A DNA stretch of 64,000 nt from contig CAAGKF010000371.1 of assembly GCA_900770345.1 (NCBI GenBank), forward strand, positions 3,370 through 67,369, read 5' to 3'. Made by a program: the position numbers and the translations under genes. The notes under the pieces were generated by a model. It had not been told where the DNA came from and ran no database searches. It saw only the letters and a list, made by a program, of their open reading frames with translations. This document shows positions 53,408-61,201 of this stretch, piece by piece. Origin of the DNA: Lachnospiraceae bacterium (GTDB taxonomy: Bacteria; Bacillota; Clostridia; Lachnospirales; Lachnospiraceae). Position 1 is the stretch's first letter. Each line of letters begins with the position of its first letter.

Positions 53408-53860
53408 TTAATTTCCGTCACCAATCCGGCGCATCACTTCCTCTGCCACATCCAGAACCTCGCCCACGGCCTCCAGGATTTCCCGCATGGACGCTCGGAT
53501 GGCAGTATCCCTGTCCTCCGTGGGACAGGTCCCGGCATAGCCGCAGTACTCATCGCAGAGACAGCAGCCGGGACAGTCTCCACAATCGGGAGAAAGCAGC
53601 TCGCTTTCCATCAGATCAGAGAGGGCGTCCAGGTCGCCGCCCACCAGATAGCTTTCGGGGATTCCCATCTCCTGAAAAACCTCATCGGCCCTGGCCTCAC
53701 AGGCAGCCGCATACTTCTGAAGCTCGGCAGTCTGCTTACCCTGGGGCATCGCCGCAATCAAGGCAGACAGGCTTTTTACCATGGAATACAACTCGATTTT
53801 ATCTGCCACATGGGTCAGATAATCCGCTCCATGGACCAGAAACAGTTCATCATAATTCAT
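53408..53860 (-). CDS. Cys-cluster hypothetical ICE protein
   Basis: 150 residues. Starts MNYDELFLVHGADYLTHVAD; the notable part is CGDCPGCCLCDEYCGYAGTC near 92-112, eight Cys in 20 residues, which suggests a metal or Fe-S site. The rest is helical (REILEAVGEVLDVAEEVMRR). No family recognised. RBS AGGAGGAAATGC. Confidence 0.65.
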   Translation of the reverse strand: MNYDELFLVHGADYLTHVADKIELYSMVKSLSALIAAMPQGKQTAELQKYAAACEARADEVFQEMGIPESYLVGGDLDALSDLMESELLSPDCGDCPGCCLCDEYCGYAGTCPTEDRDTAIRASMREILEAVGEVLDVAEEVMRRIGDGN

Positions 53861-53888
53861 TGTGCATTTCCTCCTGTAAATTTAGAGA

Positions 53889-54653
53889 TCAGGCAGAAAC
53901 TGCTCCGCCGCTGGAAGTCAGCAGACGGAACAGGTCCTTGCCCTTGGGGGTAATCAGGGTATAAGCACCTTTATGGCCGTTTTTTACATAATCCCGGACA
54001 ATGAACAGCCCCTCATTTCCGGGCTTGTTATAGGGCATGAGATTTCCGGCAGGACAGCGGTACAGGAACTTGCCCTCCTGCAAAAACCGGCAGAAAGCCC
54101 GTTCCGGGATTTGCAGTTCTTTGGCCGTTGCCCGGATGTTGGTGCAGTCAGAAGGGTTCACAAAAGCATCGAAATATTCCGCCTTGGGACGCGCCGCCTG
54201 CAATTCCGCTTCCAGCGCCGCATTTTTCTGGCGCTCACGGAGCATTGTTTCCGCAAGTTGATAGATGAGCTGAGGCTCCTGCAGCACCTGCTCCAGCAGA
54301 GATTCCGTCAGGTATCCGCCATGCTTTCGGATGCAGGGAATGACTTCGTGTGTGATCCAGCGCTGAAAGGCTTTTGCCTCCGGCTTACGGCTTCTCATCA
54401 TCAGCGCATATAAGCCCGGTTCATTCACAAAGCTCATTTTCTGCGCGCCGCCCCGTGCGCCGGAATGACCGTCGGTTAAACCGACAGTCATTTTCTCATC
54501 AGCGTCCAGCTTTGCAATCGCATCACGGCTGTTGGCAATATCCAGTGCCTTGCAGACATCCGCCGCCGAAAACCACGGGTCTCCGTCAAGCATCACAACG
54601 CGGACGCTGCCAAATTCCTTGTTCTGAAAAACTTCCATTTTGGTGCCGTTCAT
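53889..54653 (-). CDS. Phage-type antirepressor (BRO-N plus KilAC-like)
   Basis: 254 residues. BRO/ANT N-terminal domain: VFQNKEFGSVRVVMLDGDPW, FSAADVCKALDIANSRDAIA, NEPGLYALMMRSRKPEAKAF, QRWITHEVIPCIRKHGGY. The C-terminal part (ATAKELQIPERAFCRFLQEG, ITPKGKDLFRLL) resembles the antirepressor KilAC domain. In phages these proteins neutralise repressors. Here it is placed inside the transfer operon between VirB4 and NlpC/P60 genes, so it may tie operon expression to relief of a repressor such as the XRE protein. Confidence 0.85.
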   Translation of the reverse strand: MNGTKMEVFQNKEFGSVRVVMLDGDPWFSAADVCKALDIANSRDAIAKLDADEKMTVGLTDGHSGARGGAQKMSFVNEPGLYALMMRSRKPEAKAFQRWITHEVIPCIRKHGGYLTESLLEQVLQEPQLIYQLAETMLRERQKNAALEAELQAARPKAEYFDAFVNPSDCTNIRATAKELQIPERAFCRFLQEGKFLYRCPAGNLMPYNKPGNEGLFIVRDYVKNGHKGAYTLITPKGKDLFRLLTSSGGAVSA

Positions 54654-54680
54654 ATCTTATCTGTCCTTTCTGTTTCCCGG

Positions 54681-57062
54681 TCAGGCCGGGGTTTCGGATA
54701 ATTTGGTGGTCATGATTCGGTACAGCTCGGTATCCTTCGGGAAGCGGTCCACAAAGGGCAGAATCACGCTGCCATAAAAAAGCAGCCCTTCGCCTTCACC
54801 GCTGTGGGTGACATACGAGAGCTGATGGGGAGAAATATTCAGCTGCCTGGCAAGAATCTGCCGGTCTCCTGCGGCCTGATTGAGCATATAAATGTAATCC
54901 GAATTTTCAAAGATATTCTCCACCTCCCTGGAGGCAAGAAGGTCCTTGACATTCTGCGTGATTCCGGTGGGAATGCCGCCCCATTTCCGAAATCTTTTCC
55001 AGATTTCCACCGAGTAAGCCGCTGTCTGTTCCTCTTTCAATAACAGATGGAACTCATCGATATAGTATCTGGTGGATTTGTGGGCCTCCCGGTTGATGGT
55101 GACACGGTTCCAGACCTGATCCTGGACAATCAGCATTCCGATCTTTTTCAGCTGCTTGCCCAATTCCTTGATGTCATAGGCCACAATACGGCTGTTGATA
55201 TTGACATTGGTCCTGTGATTGAACACATTCAGCGAACCGGTGACGTAGATTTCCAACGCCGTCGCAATGTACTGGGCCTCCTTTTCGTCCTGACGGCGCA
55301 GTTCGTCATACAGATCTTCCAGAATGGGCATATTCTCCGGCCTGGGGTCATTCAGGTAATTCCGATAGACCAGACGGACGCAGCGGTCGATGATGGTTTT
55401 TTCCACGGGCTGCAAGCCGTCCTTTCCGCCGACAATCAGCTCACACAGAGACAGAATGAAGTCGGATTTCAGGCTCAGCGGGTTCTCATCGTCGCTGTAA
55501 TTGAGGTTCAAATCCATGGGATTGATGTATTGGGTGCTGGTGGGAGAGATTTTGATAACCTGCCCATGGAGCCGTTCCACCAGCGGCCCATATTCTGCCT
55601 CCGGGTCACAGATGATGATGTCATCATCCGTAACCAGATACACATTGGCAATCTCCCGTTTTGCGCTGAAGCTCTTTCCGCTGCCGGGTGTGCCCAAGAT
55701 CAGACCGTTTGGGTTTTTGAGCAGCTTCCGGTCCACCATAATCAGGTTGTTGGAGAGGGCGTTGATACCGCAGTACAGGGCTTCCTTGCCGTTCTGGAAC
55801 AGCTCCTGGGTGGTGAAGGGCACAAAAATCGCAACACTGGAGGTAGTCAGCCCGCGCTGCACTTCAATTTGATTCAGGCCCAGCGGAAGCGCCGACATCA
55901 GCCCTTCTTCCTGCCGGAAGTCCAGGCGGGTCAGAGCGCAATTATATTTCTGGGCGATACTGGATGCCTGGAAGATATTGTTGTCCAGCTGCTGCTTGGT
56001 ATCCGCTACATTCACCACGGTGAAGGTAAGCAGAAACATTCGCTCATTGCGGGATTGGAGGTCTTGCAGCAGCTTTTTTGCCTCGCTGCCGTAGGTAGCA
56101 AGGTCGCTGGGAAGAATGTCCATGTCATAGCCGGCACGGACGGCCTTTTTCTGCTCCTCCATCTTCATACGGTCCAGATCTGTGATTTTCCGTTTGACCG
56201 TTTTGATGGCCTTGACCTGATCGATGGACTGGACGTGCATGGAAACCACAAGGCTGGATTCCATATCGAGAAAATCTGCCAGCATCCGGTCATTGAGTTC
56301 CGGGGCCAGAATCTGCAGGAAGCTGACCGCCCCCACTTTTCTGCCCATACCGAAACAGTTTCCGGTTTTGAACTCAAAGGAACTGGGGGCAATGAAATCC
56401 TTGACAGACAATCCGGTGGGAGCCAGCCAGTCCCAGGAGAAGTGGAAGGGCTGCGGCTCGTCCATATGGAAGATATCGTGTATCAGGCGCAGACGCTGCT
56501 TTCCGTTCAGCGGTTCTGCCGCAACGCCCAGCCGCTTGAAGTTGTTGAGAATATCCGTTTCAATGCGGTCCAGCCGGGGCTTTGCGGCTTTCAGACCATC
56601 CGCCTCGATGCCAAACGTCAAATACTTGGTTTTCATCAGCCCGTTGTTGCCCTTTGCCAGCTGATCCCGGAGCATCTGCGTGTACTCCGCGCGGATACTG
56701 TCATCCACATCGCCCCGCAGAGGAATGGTGATCTGCCGGCCATAGGTTTCCTTATTGGCGGACATATTCACGAAGGACAACTGGAAGCGTACCGAGGCAT
56801 CAAAGTAGTTGAGAAAATCACACCATCCGTCAAAGATGGCGGTTTTATCGTCGTTCTGAGACAGCTGGTAGTTGATGTCCTGAAACTGAACCGTCTTAGT
56901 GTAATAGTGTTCCGTGACCCGGCAGATACCGTCCGGGAACATCCGTTCAAAGGGAATACTGTCCTGAGCGGATTTATGTTTCTTGTCCTGCCGCTTTGCC
57001 CTTGCGATTGCGGCTTCGATCTGCCGGCGTTCCGCTCTTGTGAGTTTTCTTGCTGTTGACAA
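54681..57062 (-). CDS. virB4: VirB4-like conjugation ATPase
   Basis: 793 residues from a TTG (57060-57062) that has AAGGAGG nine bases before it; the family start LSTARKLTRAERRQIEAAIA supports it. Walker A ILGTPGSGKSFSAKREIANV near residue 457; Walker B region RYYIDEFHLLLKEEQTAAYS; GGIPTGITQNVKDLLASREV; NSDYIYMLNQAAGDRQILAR. This ATPase powers assembly of, or transport through, the type IV secretion channel. Overlaps the PrgI gene by 89 bases. Confidence 0.93.
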   Translation of the reverse strand: MSTARKLTRAERRQIEAAIARAKRQDKKHKSAQDSIPFERMFPDGICRVTEHYYTKTVQFQDINYQLSQNDDKTAIFDGWCDFLNYFDASVRFQLSFVNMSANKETYGRQITIPLRGDVDDSIRAEYTQMLRDQLAKGNNGLMKTKYLTFGIEADGLKAAKPRLDRIETDILNNFKRLGVAAEPLNGKQRLRLIHDIFHMDEPQPFHFSWDWLAPTGLSVKDFIAPSSFEFKTGNCFGMGRKVGAVSFLQILAPELNDRMLADFLDMESSLVVSMHVQSIDQVKAIKTVKRKITDLDRMKMEEQKKAVRAGYDMDILPSDLATYGSEAKKLLQDLQSRNERMFLLTFTVVNVADTKQQLDNNIFQASSIAQKYNCALTRLDFRQEEGLMSALPLGLNQIEVQRGLTTSSVAIFVPFTTQELFQNGKEALYCGINALSNNLIMVDRKLLKNPNGLILGTPGSGKSFSAKREIANVYLVTDDDIIICDPEAEYGPLVERLHGQVIKISPTSTQYINPMDLNLNYSDDENPLSLKSDFILSLCELIVGGKDGLQPVEKTIIDRCVRLVYRNYLNDPRPENMPILEDLYDELRRQDEKEAQYIATALEIYVTGSLNVFNHRTNVNINSRIVAYDIKELGKQLKKIGMLIVQDQVWNRVTINREAHKSTRYYIDEFHLLLKEEQTAAYSVEIWKRFRKWGGIPTGITQNVKDLLASREVENIFENSDYIYMLNQAAGDRQILARQLNISPHQLSYVTHSGEGEGLLFYGSVILPFVDRFPKDTELYRIMTTKLSETPA

Positions 57063-57414
57063 TCTGATAAACCTCCTTATCGAGCCTGTCCTGCCGCTCC
57101 AACACGGCATAGAAATTATTGGTCTCATAAGGACGCTGCTTTGGACGCAAGAAACAGGTCCTTATGATGTTCCGGAGAATTTTCTCCAAAGGCTGGCCGT
57201 TCCGCTCATACATGGCGAACAGGAAGAACGGCAGCATCACGAGGATCATGCAGATTGCGGCTGTACTGACGCCGGTATGGGATTTCAGCGCGAAAAACAG
57301 CGGCACACCAACCAGTGCGCCGGAGCCGAAGCAGATCAATTGTCTTTTCGTGAGATTAAACAGCACTTTTGTTTTTACGTTGGTAAGGTCTTTGGGTACA
57401 GGTACATACGCCAT
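56974..57414 (-). CDS. PrgI-family membrane protein
   Basis: 146 residues from the ATG at 57412-57414 (GGAGG eight bases before it). YVPVPKDLTNVKTKVLFNLT followed by two close membrane helices (LICFGSGALVGVPLFFAL, AAICMILVMLPFFLFAMYER) is the PrgI/VirB3-like pattern; RPYETNNFYAVLERQDRL follows. VirB3-type partner of VirB4. The 3' end encodes a basic tail over the start of the virB4 gene. Confidence 0.9.
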   Translation of the reverse strand: MAYVPVPKDLTNVKTKVLFNLTKRQLICFGSGALVGVPLFFALKSHTGVSTAAICMILVMLPFFLFAMYERNGQPLEKILRNIIRTCFLRPKQRPYETNNFYAVLERQDRLDKEVYQIVNSKKTHKSGTPADRSRNRKGKAAGQET

Positions 57415-57428
57415 TTTCAGCACCTCCG

Positions 57429-58298
57429 TCAATGCGAGTTAAACACAGACTTGGCCATGGAGCCTGTCTTGAACAGGCAGAAGCACAGAAGCACCGTGTA
57501 GCCCATACAGGTCCAAATGGCATAGCTGATGTCATCGCTGACGGCAATATGCCCCACAAGGGCAGCATAGATTGCCACACAGACGATAATGAGAAACGCC
57601 TGGAAGCCCAGCGCCAACAGGCTGCGCAGATAGTTCTGGCCCATCTGGCCCCATTCCCGGTTGCACATCGTTGCCATGGGGATCGGTGCAACGGAGGTCA
57701 CAAGGTAAATCTCAATCATTCTGCCATAAACCACAATGAAGATGCAGATGGACAGAATCCACATACAGATGCCGACGAACATACTCTGGAACCAGAGTCC
57801 GAACAACGGGCCGATGTCCATTGCCATAAGCCTTGCTTCCAGGTCGGTCACAATGGAACTGATATCCAGAGAGGCTTCTGTCAGTGCAACCCCGGCTGCC
57901 GAGCTGACCACACTTTGGGCAGCGTCAAATACGCCCATCACGATGTTCCAGGTATTACTGACAATGAGGACCGCACAGGCGGATTTGAAGATCCACTTGA
58001 AAAACATCCAGGTGTCCACATCGTTCAGATTATTCTTCTCGGTAATCAGTTGGATCAGCTCCAGCGTCATGACAAACGCCAGAATGACGCCGGCAATGGG
58101 CATAATCACGGATTCCGATAGGCTATACACCATATTGTAGATAGAGCTGTTCCATGCCATGGGCGTTGTACCCACCTGACCGGCGATTTCTGCTACCCGT
58201 TCATTGGTGCTGTCAAACAGGCCGGAGAGATTGCTGACAATGCCGCCAACCAAAATCTCCCGGAGCCATTCCACGATTGCTTCTTTAATCATGTCCAT
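57429..58298 (-). CDS. CD1112-family VirB6/TrbL-like channel protein
   Basis: 289 residues with about six membrane helices (MPIAGVILAFVMTLELIQLI, FKSACAVLIVSNTWNIVMGV, FVGICMWILSICIFIVVYGR, FQAFLIIVCVAIYAALVGHI). The start, MDMIKEAIVEWLREILVGGI, is typical of this family. It is the polytopic inner-membrane core of the mating channel. Placed between Maff2 and PrgI genes, the standard order. Confidence 0.88.
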   Translation of the reverse strand: MDMIKEAIVEWLREILVGGIVSNLSGLFDSTNERVAEIAGQVGTTPMAWNSSIYNMVYSLSESVIMPIAGVILAFVMTLELIQLITEKNNLNDVDTWMFFKWIFKSACAVLIVSNTWNIVMGVFDAAQSVVSSAAGVALTEASLDISSIVTDLEARLMAMDIGPLFGLWFQSMFVGICMWILSICIFIVVYGRMIEIYLVTSVAPIPMATMCNREWGQMGQNYLRSLLALGFQAFLIIVCVAIYAALVGHIAVSDDISYAIWTCMGYTVLLCFCLFKTGSMAKSVFNSH

Positions 58299-58320
58299 TT
58301 AGCGGCGATCCCTCCTTTCG

Positions 58321-58346
58321 GGGGTGCCCCTGCACCGGGGCACCCC
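58321..58346 (-). other. GC hairpin between Maff2 and VirB6-like genes
   Basis: GGGGTGCCCC (58321-58330) and GGGGCACCCC (58337-58346), perfect 10-bp stem with loop TGCACC. No T-run on the minus strand. Likely protects the 3' end of a short Maff2 message, so that the small protein is made in excess over the downstream channel proteins. Confidence 0.6.
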
Positions 58347-58377
58347 ATGGTGTGATAGGTTGGACATTTAACCGGGA

Positions 58378-58593
58378 TTAGCCCAGCAGGCCGGAGAGCA
58401 GAGGAACCAGCGTGATGCCGATCAGGGCAACACCGCCGCCCGCGACCAGCTGCTTCACGCCCTGGCTCTTAGCGCCGGGGTTGTCATTGCCGTAACCTTC
58501 CAGAAGGTTGATGCCGCCCCACACGCAGAGGCCGCCGCCCAGGGCAACAACGAGGGTCTGAAGAACATCGACTGCAGAGTTAAAGAAATCCAT
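58378..58593 (-). CDS. Maff2-family small membrane protein (pilin-like)
   Basis: 71 residues from the ATG at 58591-58593. DFFNSAVDVLQTLVVALGGG, LEGYGNDNPGAKSQGVKQLV and VALIGITLVPLLSGLLG match the Maff2 family: two membrane helices joined by a short loop, like VirB2 pilins. Oddly, no ribosome-binding site is close to this ATG; AAAGGAG lies about 70 bases upstream with a hairpin between. An in-frame GTG at 58630-58632 also lacks a site. Confidence 0.85.
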   Translation of the reverse strand: MDFFNSAVDVLQTLVVALGGGLCVWGGINLLEGYGNDNPGAKSQGVKQLVAGGGVALIGITLVPLLSGLLG

Positions 58594-58595
58594 AA

Positions 58596-58665
58596 ACAAA
58601 TATTGCCGGAAAGCAGAGCGTGGGATACCCACAGGCCACTCAGGTCCGTTTCCGGCGCTCCTTTC
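58596..58665 (-). promoter_or_regulatory. Ribosome-binding site separated from the Maff2 start by a hairpin
   Basis: On the minus strand AAAGGAG (about 58658-58664) is followed by CCGGAAA, an inner GTGGG-TAT-CCCAC hairpin, then TTTCCGG and the unstructured CAATATTTGTTT before ATG. Folding would bring the site close to the start codon and could control translation of the pilin-like protein. Confidence 0.4.
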
Positions 58666-58750
58666 AAAAAATATAAAATAATATGATTTTTGAAAGCGGC
58701 CATTTTGTCCTGGATGTCTTAGGTGTCTTGGTTTGCATATTTATATAAAA

Positions 58751-58768
58751 ACCGCCCGGTCAGGCGGT
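58751..58768 (-). terminator. Terminator overlapping the virD4 stop codon
   Basis: ACCGCC (58751-58756) and GGCGGT (58763-58768) form a short stem whose loop holds the stop codon; TTTTTATA follows on the minus strand. Confidence 0.6.
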
Positions 58769-60553
58769 CGTTGGCATCTCGGAGGCATCGACTTCATACA
58801 GGTCGTATTGCTCCGATGGTTTGGGCTTCAGCTGGGTCGAAAGGAATTTCTCAATGCTGAACAGGTTTTTCTCATCGTAGTCAGAGAGATACCTGTACTG
58901 CTTATGCCGGGTAATATCGAACTTGTCCGAGCAGAATGGGCGGACGCCTCTGAGCTGGAGGATGCACTTTCCGCCGTCCAGCACGCTCAGTTCGTCGATA
59001 CTGGCCAGTTCCTTGCCCAACTTCTGATAGTTGAGGCTGTGAGAAGTCTCACGGCCCCGGCTTTCTCCTGTGTTGAACGTGTCAATCGTCTCTTTCCCAA
59101 GCGCTGCGCTGAGTTCTTTCAGCGTGGTGGGTTCCGAGCCGCCCAGGAACAACCGGGAATCCATATTGCCGATAATCGTGTCGGCGTTGTCTTTATACAG
59201 GGCTTTCAGCTGGCTTTGTGCCTGCAATACCAGGCAGGCGGAGATCTCGCGGCTGCGGATGGTAGCTACCAGCTTTTCCAGATTGGGAATCTGACCGATA
59301 TTGGCGCACTCATCAATCAGGCAGCGAACATGGACAGGCAGCTTTCCGCCGAACTCATCATCGGCTTTTTCACACAGGAGATTGAACAGCTGGCTGTAAA
59401 TCATGGAAATAAGGAAATTAAAGGTGCTGTCCGTGTCGCTCATAATCAGGAACAGCGCCGTCTTTTGCGTGTCGCCCTTCCTGGTGCCGCCCAGAGTGTC
59501 CAGCTCCAGCTCATCGTAGGCCGTCAGTTCCAGCAGCTCCTGTATATCAAAGGGAGCCAATCTTGCGCCGCAGCTCACCAAAATCGACTTGGCAGTTTTG
59601 CCGGCACTTAGCTTGAACTTTTTATACTGCCGCACCGCAAAGTGGTTCGGGTCCTCAGCCTCCAGCTCGTCGAACAAAATATCCACGTTGTTTTTGAAGT
59701 TCTCATCGTCCTCCCGTATCTGGAACGCATTGATAAACTCCACCAATGTGGCAAAGTTCTGTTCTTCCGGCGGAGCCTTGTAGTAGATGTACCCGATGAT
59801 TGCGGTATACAGCAGGGTCTCCGCTTTGAGCCAGAAATCGTCACCACCTTTGCCCTCACCCTTGGTATTGGCAATCAGGCAGGTCACCAGCTTCAAAATA
59901 TCCTTCTCCGAATGGATGTATGCAAAGGGGTTATAGTGCATGGATTTTTTGAAGTTGATCGTGTTGAATATCTTGATTTTGTAGCCGTTCTGCTGGAGCA
60001 TTTTTCCCGTTTCCAATATCAGTGTACCCTTCGGGTCTGTGACAACATAAGAGCTGTGCATCTGCATGAGATTGGGCTTGATAAAAAAGCGGGTCTTGCC
60101 GGAACCGCTTCCGCCGATCACCAGTACATTTTTGTTCCTGGCATCCTTGGGGTTCTTGGGCCGATTGGACATCATCAGCCGCTCCGTCTGGGTCAGAAGG
60201 ATATTGTTTTCAAACACCTGATCGATGAAGGGCTTGATATCCTCTGCGGTGCCCCACCGGGCGCTGCCGTATTCCATGTTTTTGCGGTACTTCTTCGCGT
60301 TCTTGCCCTTGAAATATACAGCCAGGCGAATGCCTGCTGCAGCAGCAATGCCAAAGCAAAGGTCAACGGGATGGAAGCTGGGAGCCGCCGTTTGAAACGC
60401 TGCCGAAAAACCGTCCAGCAGATGAAGAATCCGCTCCGACAAATCGGCCCCCTCTGTCAGCCGCCACGCCTGTCCCAGTTTGGTGGCAAACAGGGCGATG
60501 AACACATAGGGGACATTCGGCAAAATCAGCTTTTTCCAGTTGATACTTTTCAT
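58760..60553 (-). CDS. virD4: VirD4-like coupling protein (type IV secretion)
   Basis: 597 residues. Two N-terminal membrane segments (LPNVPYVFIALFATKLG, DLCFGIAAAAGIRLAVYF). Walker A in NVLVIGGSGSGKTRFFIKPN (near 148), SSYVVTDPKGTLILETGKML, Walker B region HVRCLIDECANIGQIPNLEK, and SACLVLQAQSQLKALYKDNA. It links the relaxase-DNA complex to the channel. Its start overlaps the PcfB stop by four bases, matching the usual PcfB-VirD4 pairing. Confidence 0.93.
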   Translation of the reverse strand: MKSINWKKLILPNVPYVFIALFATKLGQAWRLTEGADLSERILHLLDGFSAAFQTAAPSFHPVDLCFGIAAAAGIRLAVYFKGKNAKKYRKNMEYGSARWGTAEDIKPFIDQVFENNILLTQTERLMMSNRPKNPKDARNKNVLVIGGSGSGKTRFFIKPNLMQMHSSYVVTDPKGTLILETGKMLQQNGYKIKIFNTINFKKSMHYNPFAYIHSEKDILKLVTCLIANTKGEGKGGDDFWLKAETLLYTAIIGYIYYKAPPEEQNFATLVEFINAFQIREDDENFKNNVDILFDELEAEDPNHFAVRQYKKFKLSAGKTAKSILVSCGARLAPFDIQELLELTAYDELELDTLGGTRKGDTQKTALFLIMSDTDSTFNFLISMIYSQLFNLLCEKADDEFGGKLPVHVRCLIDECANIGQIPNLEKLVATIRSREISACLVLQAQSQLKALYKDNADTIIGNMDSRLFLGGSEPTTLKELSAALGKETIDTFNTGESRGRETSHSLNYQKLGKELASIDELSVLDGGKCILQLRGVRPFCSDKFDITRHKQYRYLSDYDEKNLFSIEKFLSTQLKPKPSEQYDLYEVDASEMPTTA

Positions 60554-61041
60554 CGCTCCGGCCCCCGTTCCTTCTGCCTGACGCGGTTCGGGTCAAGCTC
60601 CGGGGCAATCGTCCTCGCTCGTCGCAGCTTCTGGATCAGAGACGGACGACGCTTGCCACGGACAACATTATTGGAGTATTCCCTGAACGCGGCATCCAGT
60701 GAGGCACCATCCTTTGCCTTGAAAAAGACATAGTATTTCGGAATCGGCCCGCTTTTGTCTTTTTTCAGTGCGTAGGAAACCTGATATTTCCGGGCAACCC
60801 GGTCAAAGTCCTTGATGTTGCTGTCCGTGATCTCGATATTTGCCAGGTTTGGGTCCTGGGCTTTCAGCTCCTGCAGAGTAACTTTCCCGCAGGAGGTTAC
60901 AGGAGAATCCCTGGCTTTTTCGATTTTCTTGTTATTCTTGTGGGACAGATACTTGGACATTGCCCACTTCAAGACACGTCCGGTCATCTTGGTCGTTGAA
61001 ACAGCCAGCGTGACCGTCCTGTTCTCCACTTCTTCCTGCAA
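60550..61041 (-). CDS. pcfB: PcfB-family accessory transfer protein
   Basis: 163 residues from a TTG (61039-61041) with GAAAGGAGG seven bases before it. VENRTVTLAVSTTKMTGRVL, KVTLQELKAQDPNLANIEIT, FDRVARKYQVSYALKKDKSG, YYVFFKAKDGASLDAAFREY are PcfB-family features. The basic end has RPSLIQKLRRARTIAPEL. PcfB binds the coupling protein and relaxosome in enterococcal systems. Preceded by a likely 13-residue leader peptide. Confidence 0.88.
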   Translation of the reverse strand: MQEEVENRTVTLAVSTTKMTGRVLKWAMSKYLSHKNNKKIEKARDSPVTSCGKVTLQELKAQDPNLANIEITDSNIKDFDRVARKYQVSYALKKDKSGPIPKYYVFFKAKDGASLDAAFREYSNNVVRGKRRPSLIQKLRRARTIAPELDPNRVRQKERGPER

Positions 61042-61090
61042 GGTTTAGCCTCCTTTCACATGAGATTGTCTCTGGTGGTTGGGGTGGATA

Positions 61091-61132
61091 CTAAGGCGGC
61101 ACCACCAGCCGCCGCAGGTAGCAAATTTTCAT
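61091..61132 (-). CDS. 13-residue leader peptide upstream of pcfB (candidate)
   Basis: ATG (61130-61132) with an excellent GGAAAGGAGG site encodes MKICYLRRLVVPP and then TAG. It stands between the DUF6017-like gene and pcfB, about 50 bases before the pcfB start. The strong site and Pro-Pro end suggest a translated leader that may stall ribosomes and control the downstream genes. Confidence 0.45.
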   Translation of the reverse strand: MKICYLRRLVVPP

Positions 61133-61159
61133 TGAATGAGCCTCCTTTCCGGGGCAGCA

Positions 61160-61201
61160 AACAGGCTCACGGAGATTTGTTATTAACCCCGTGAGCCTGT
61201 T
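61160..61201 (-). other. Inverted repeat overlapping the end of the DUF6017-like gene
   Basis: AACAGGCTCACGG (61160-61172) and CCGTGAGCCTGTT (61189-61201), perfect 13-bp stem; the stop codon lies in the loop. Only three T follow, so it may be a weak terminator or attenuator linked to the leader peptide below it. Confidence 0.5.
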
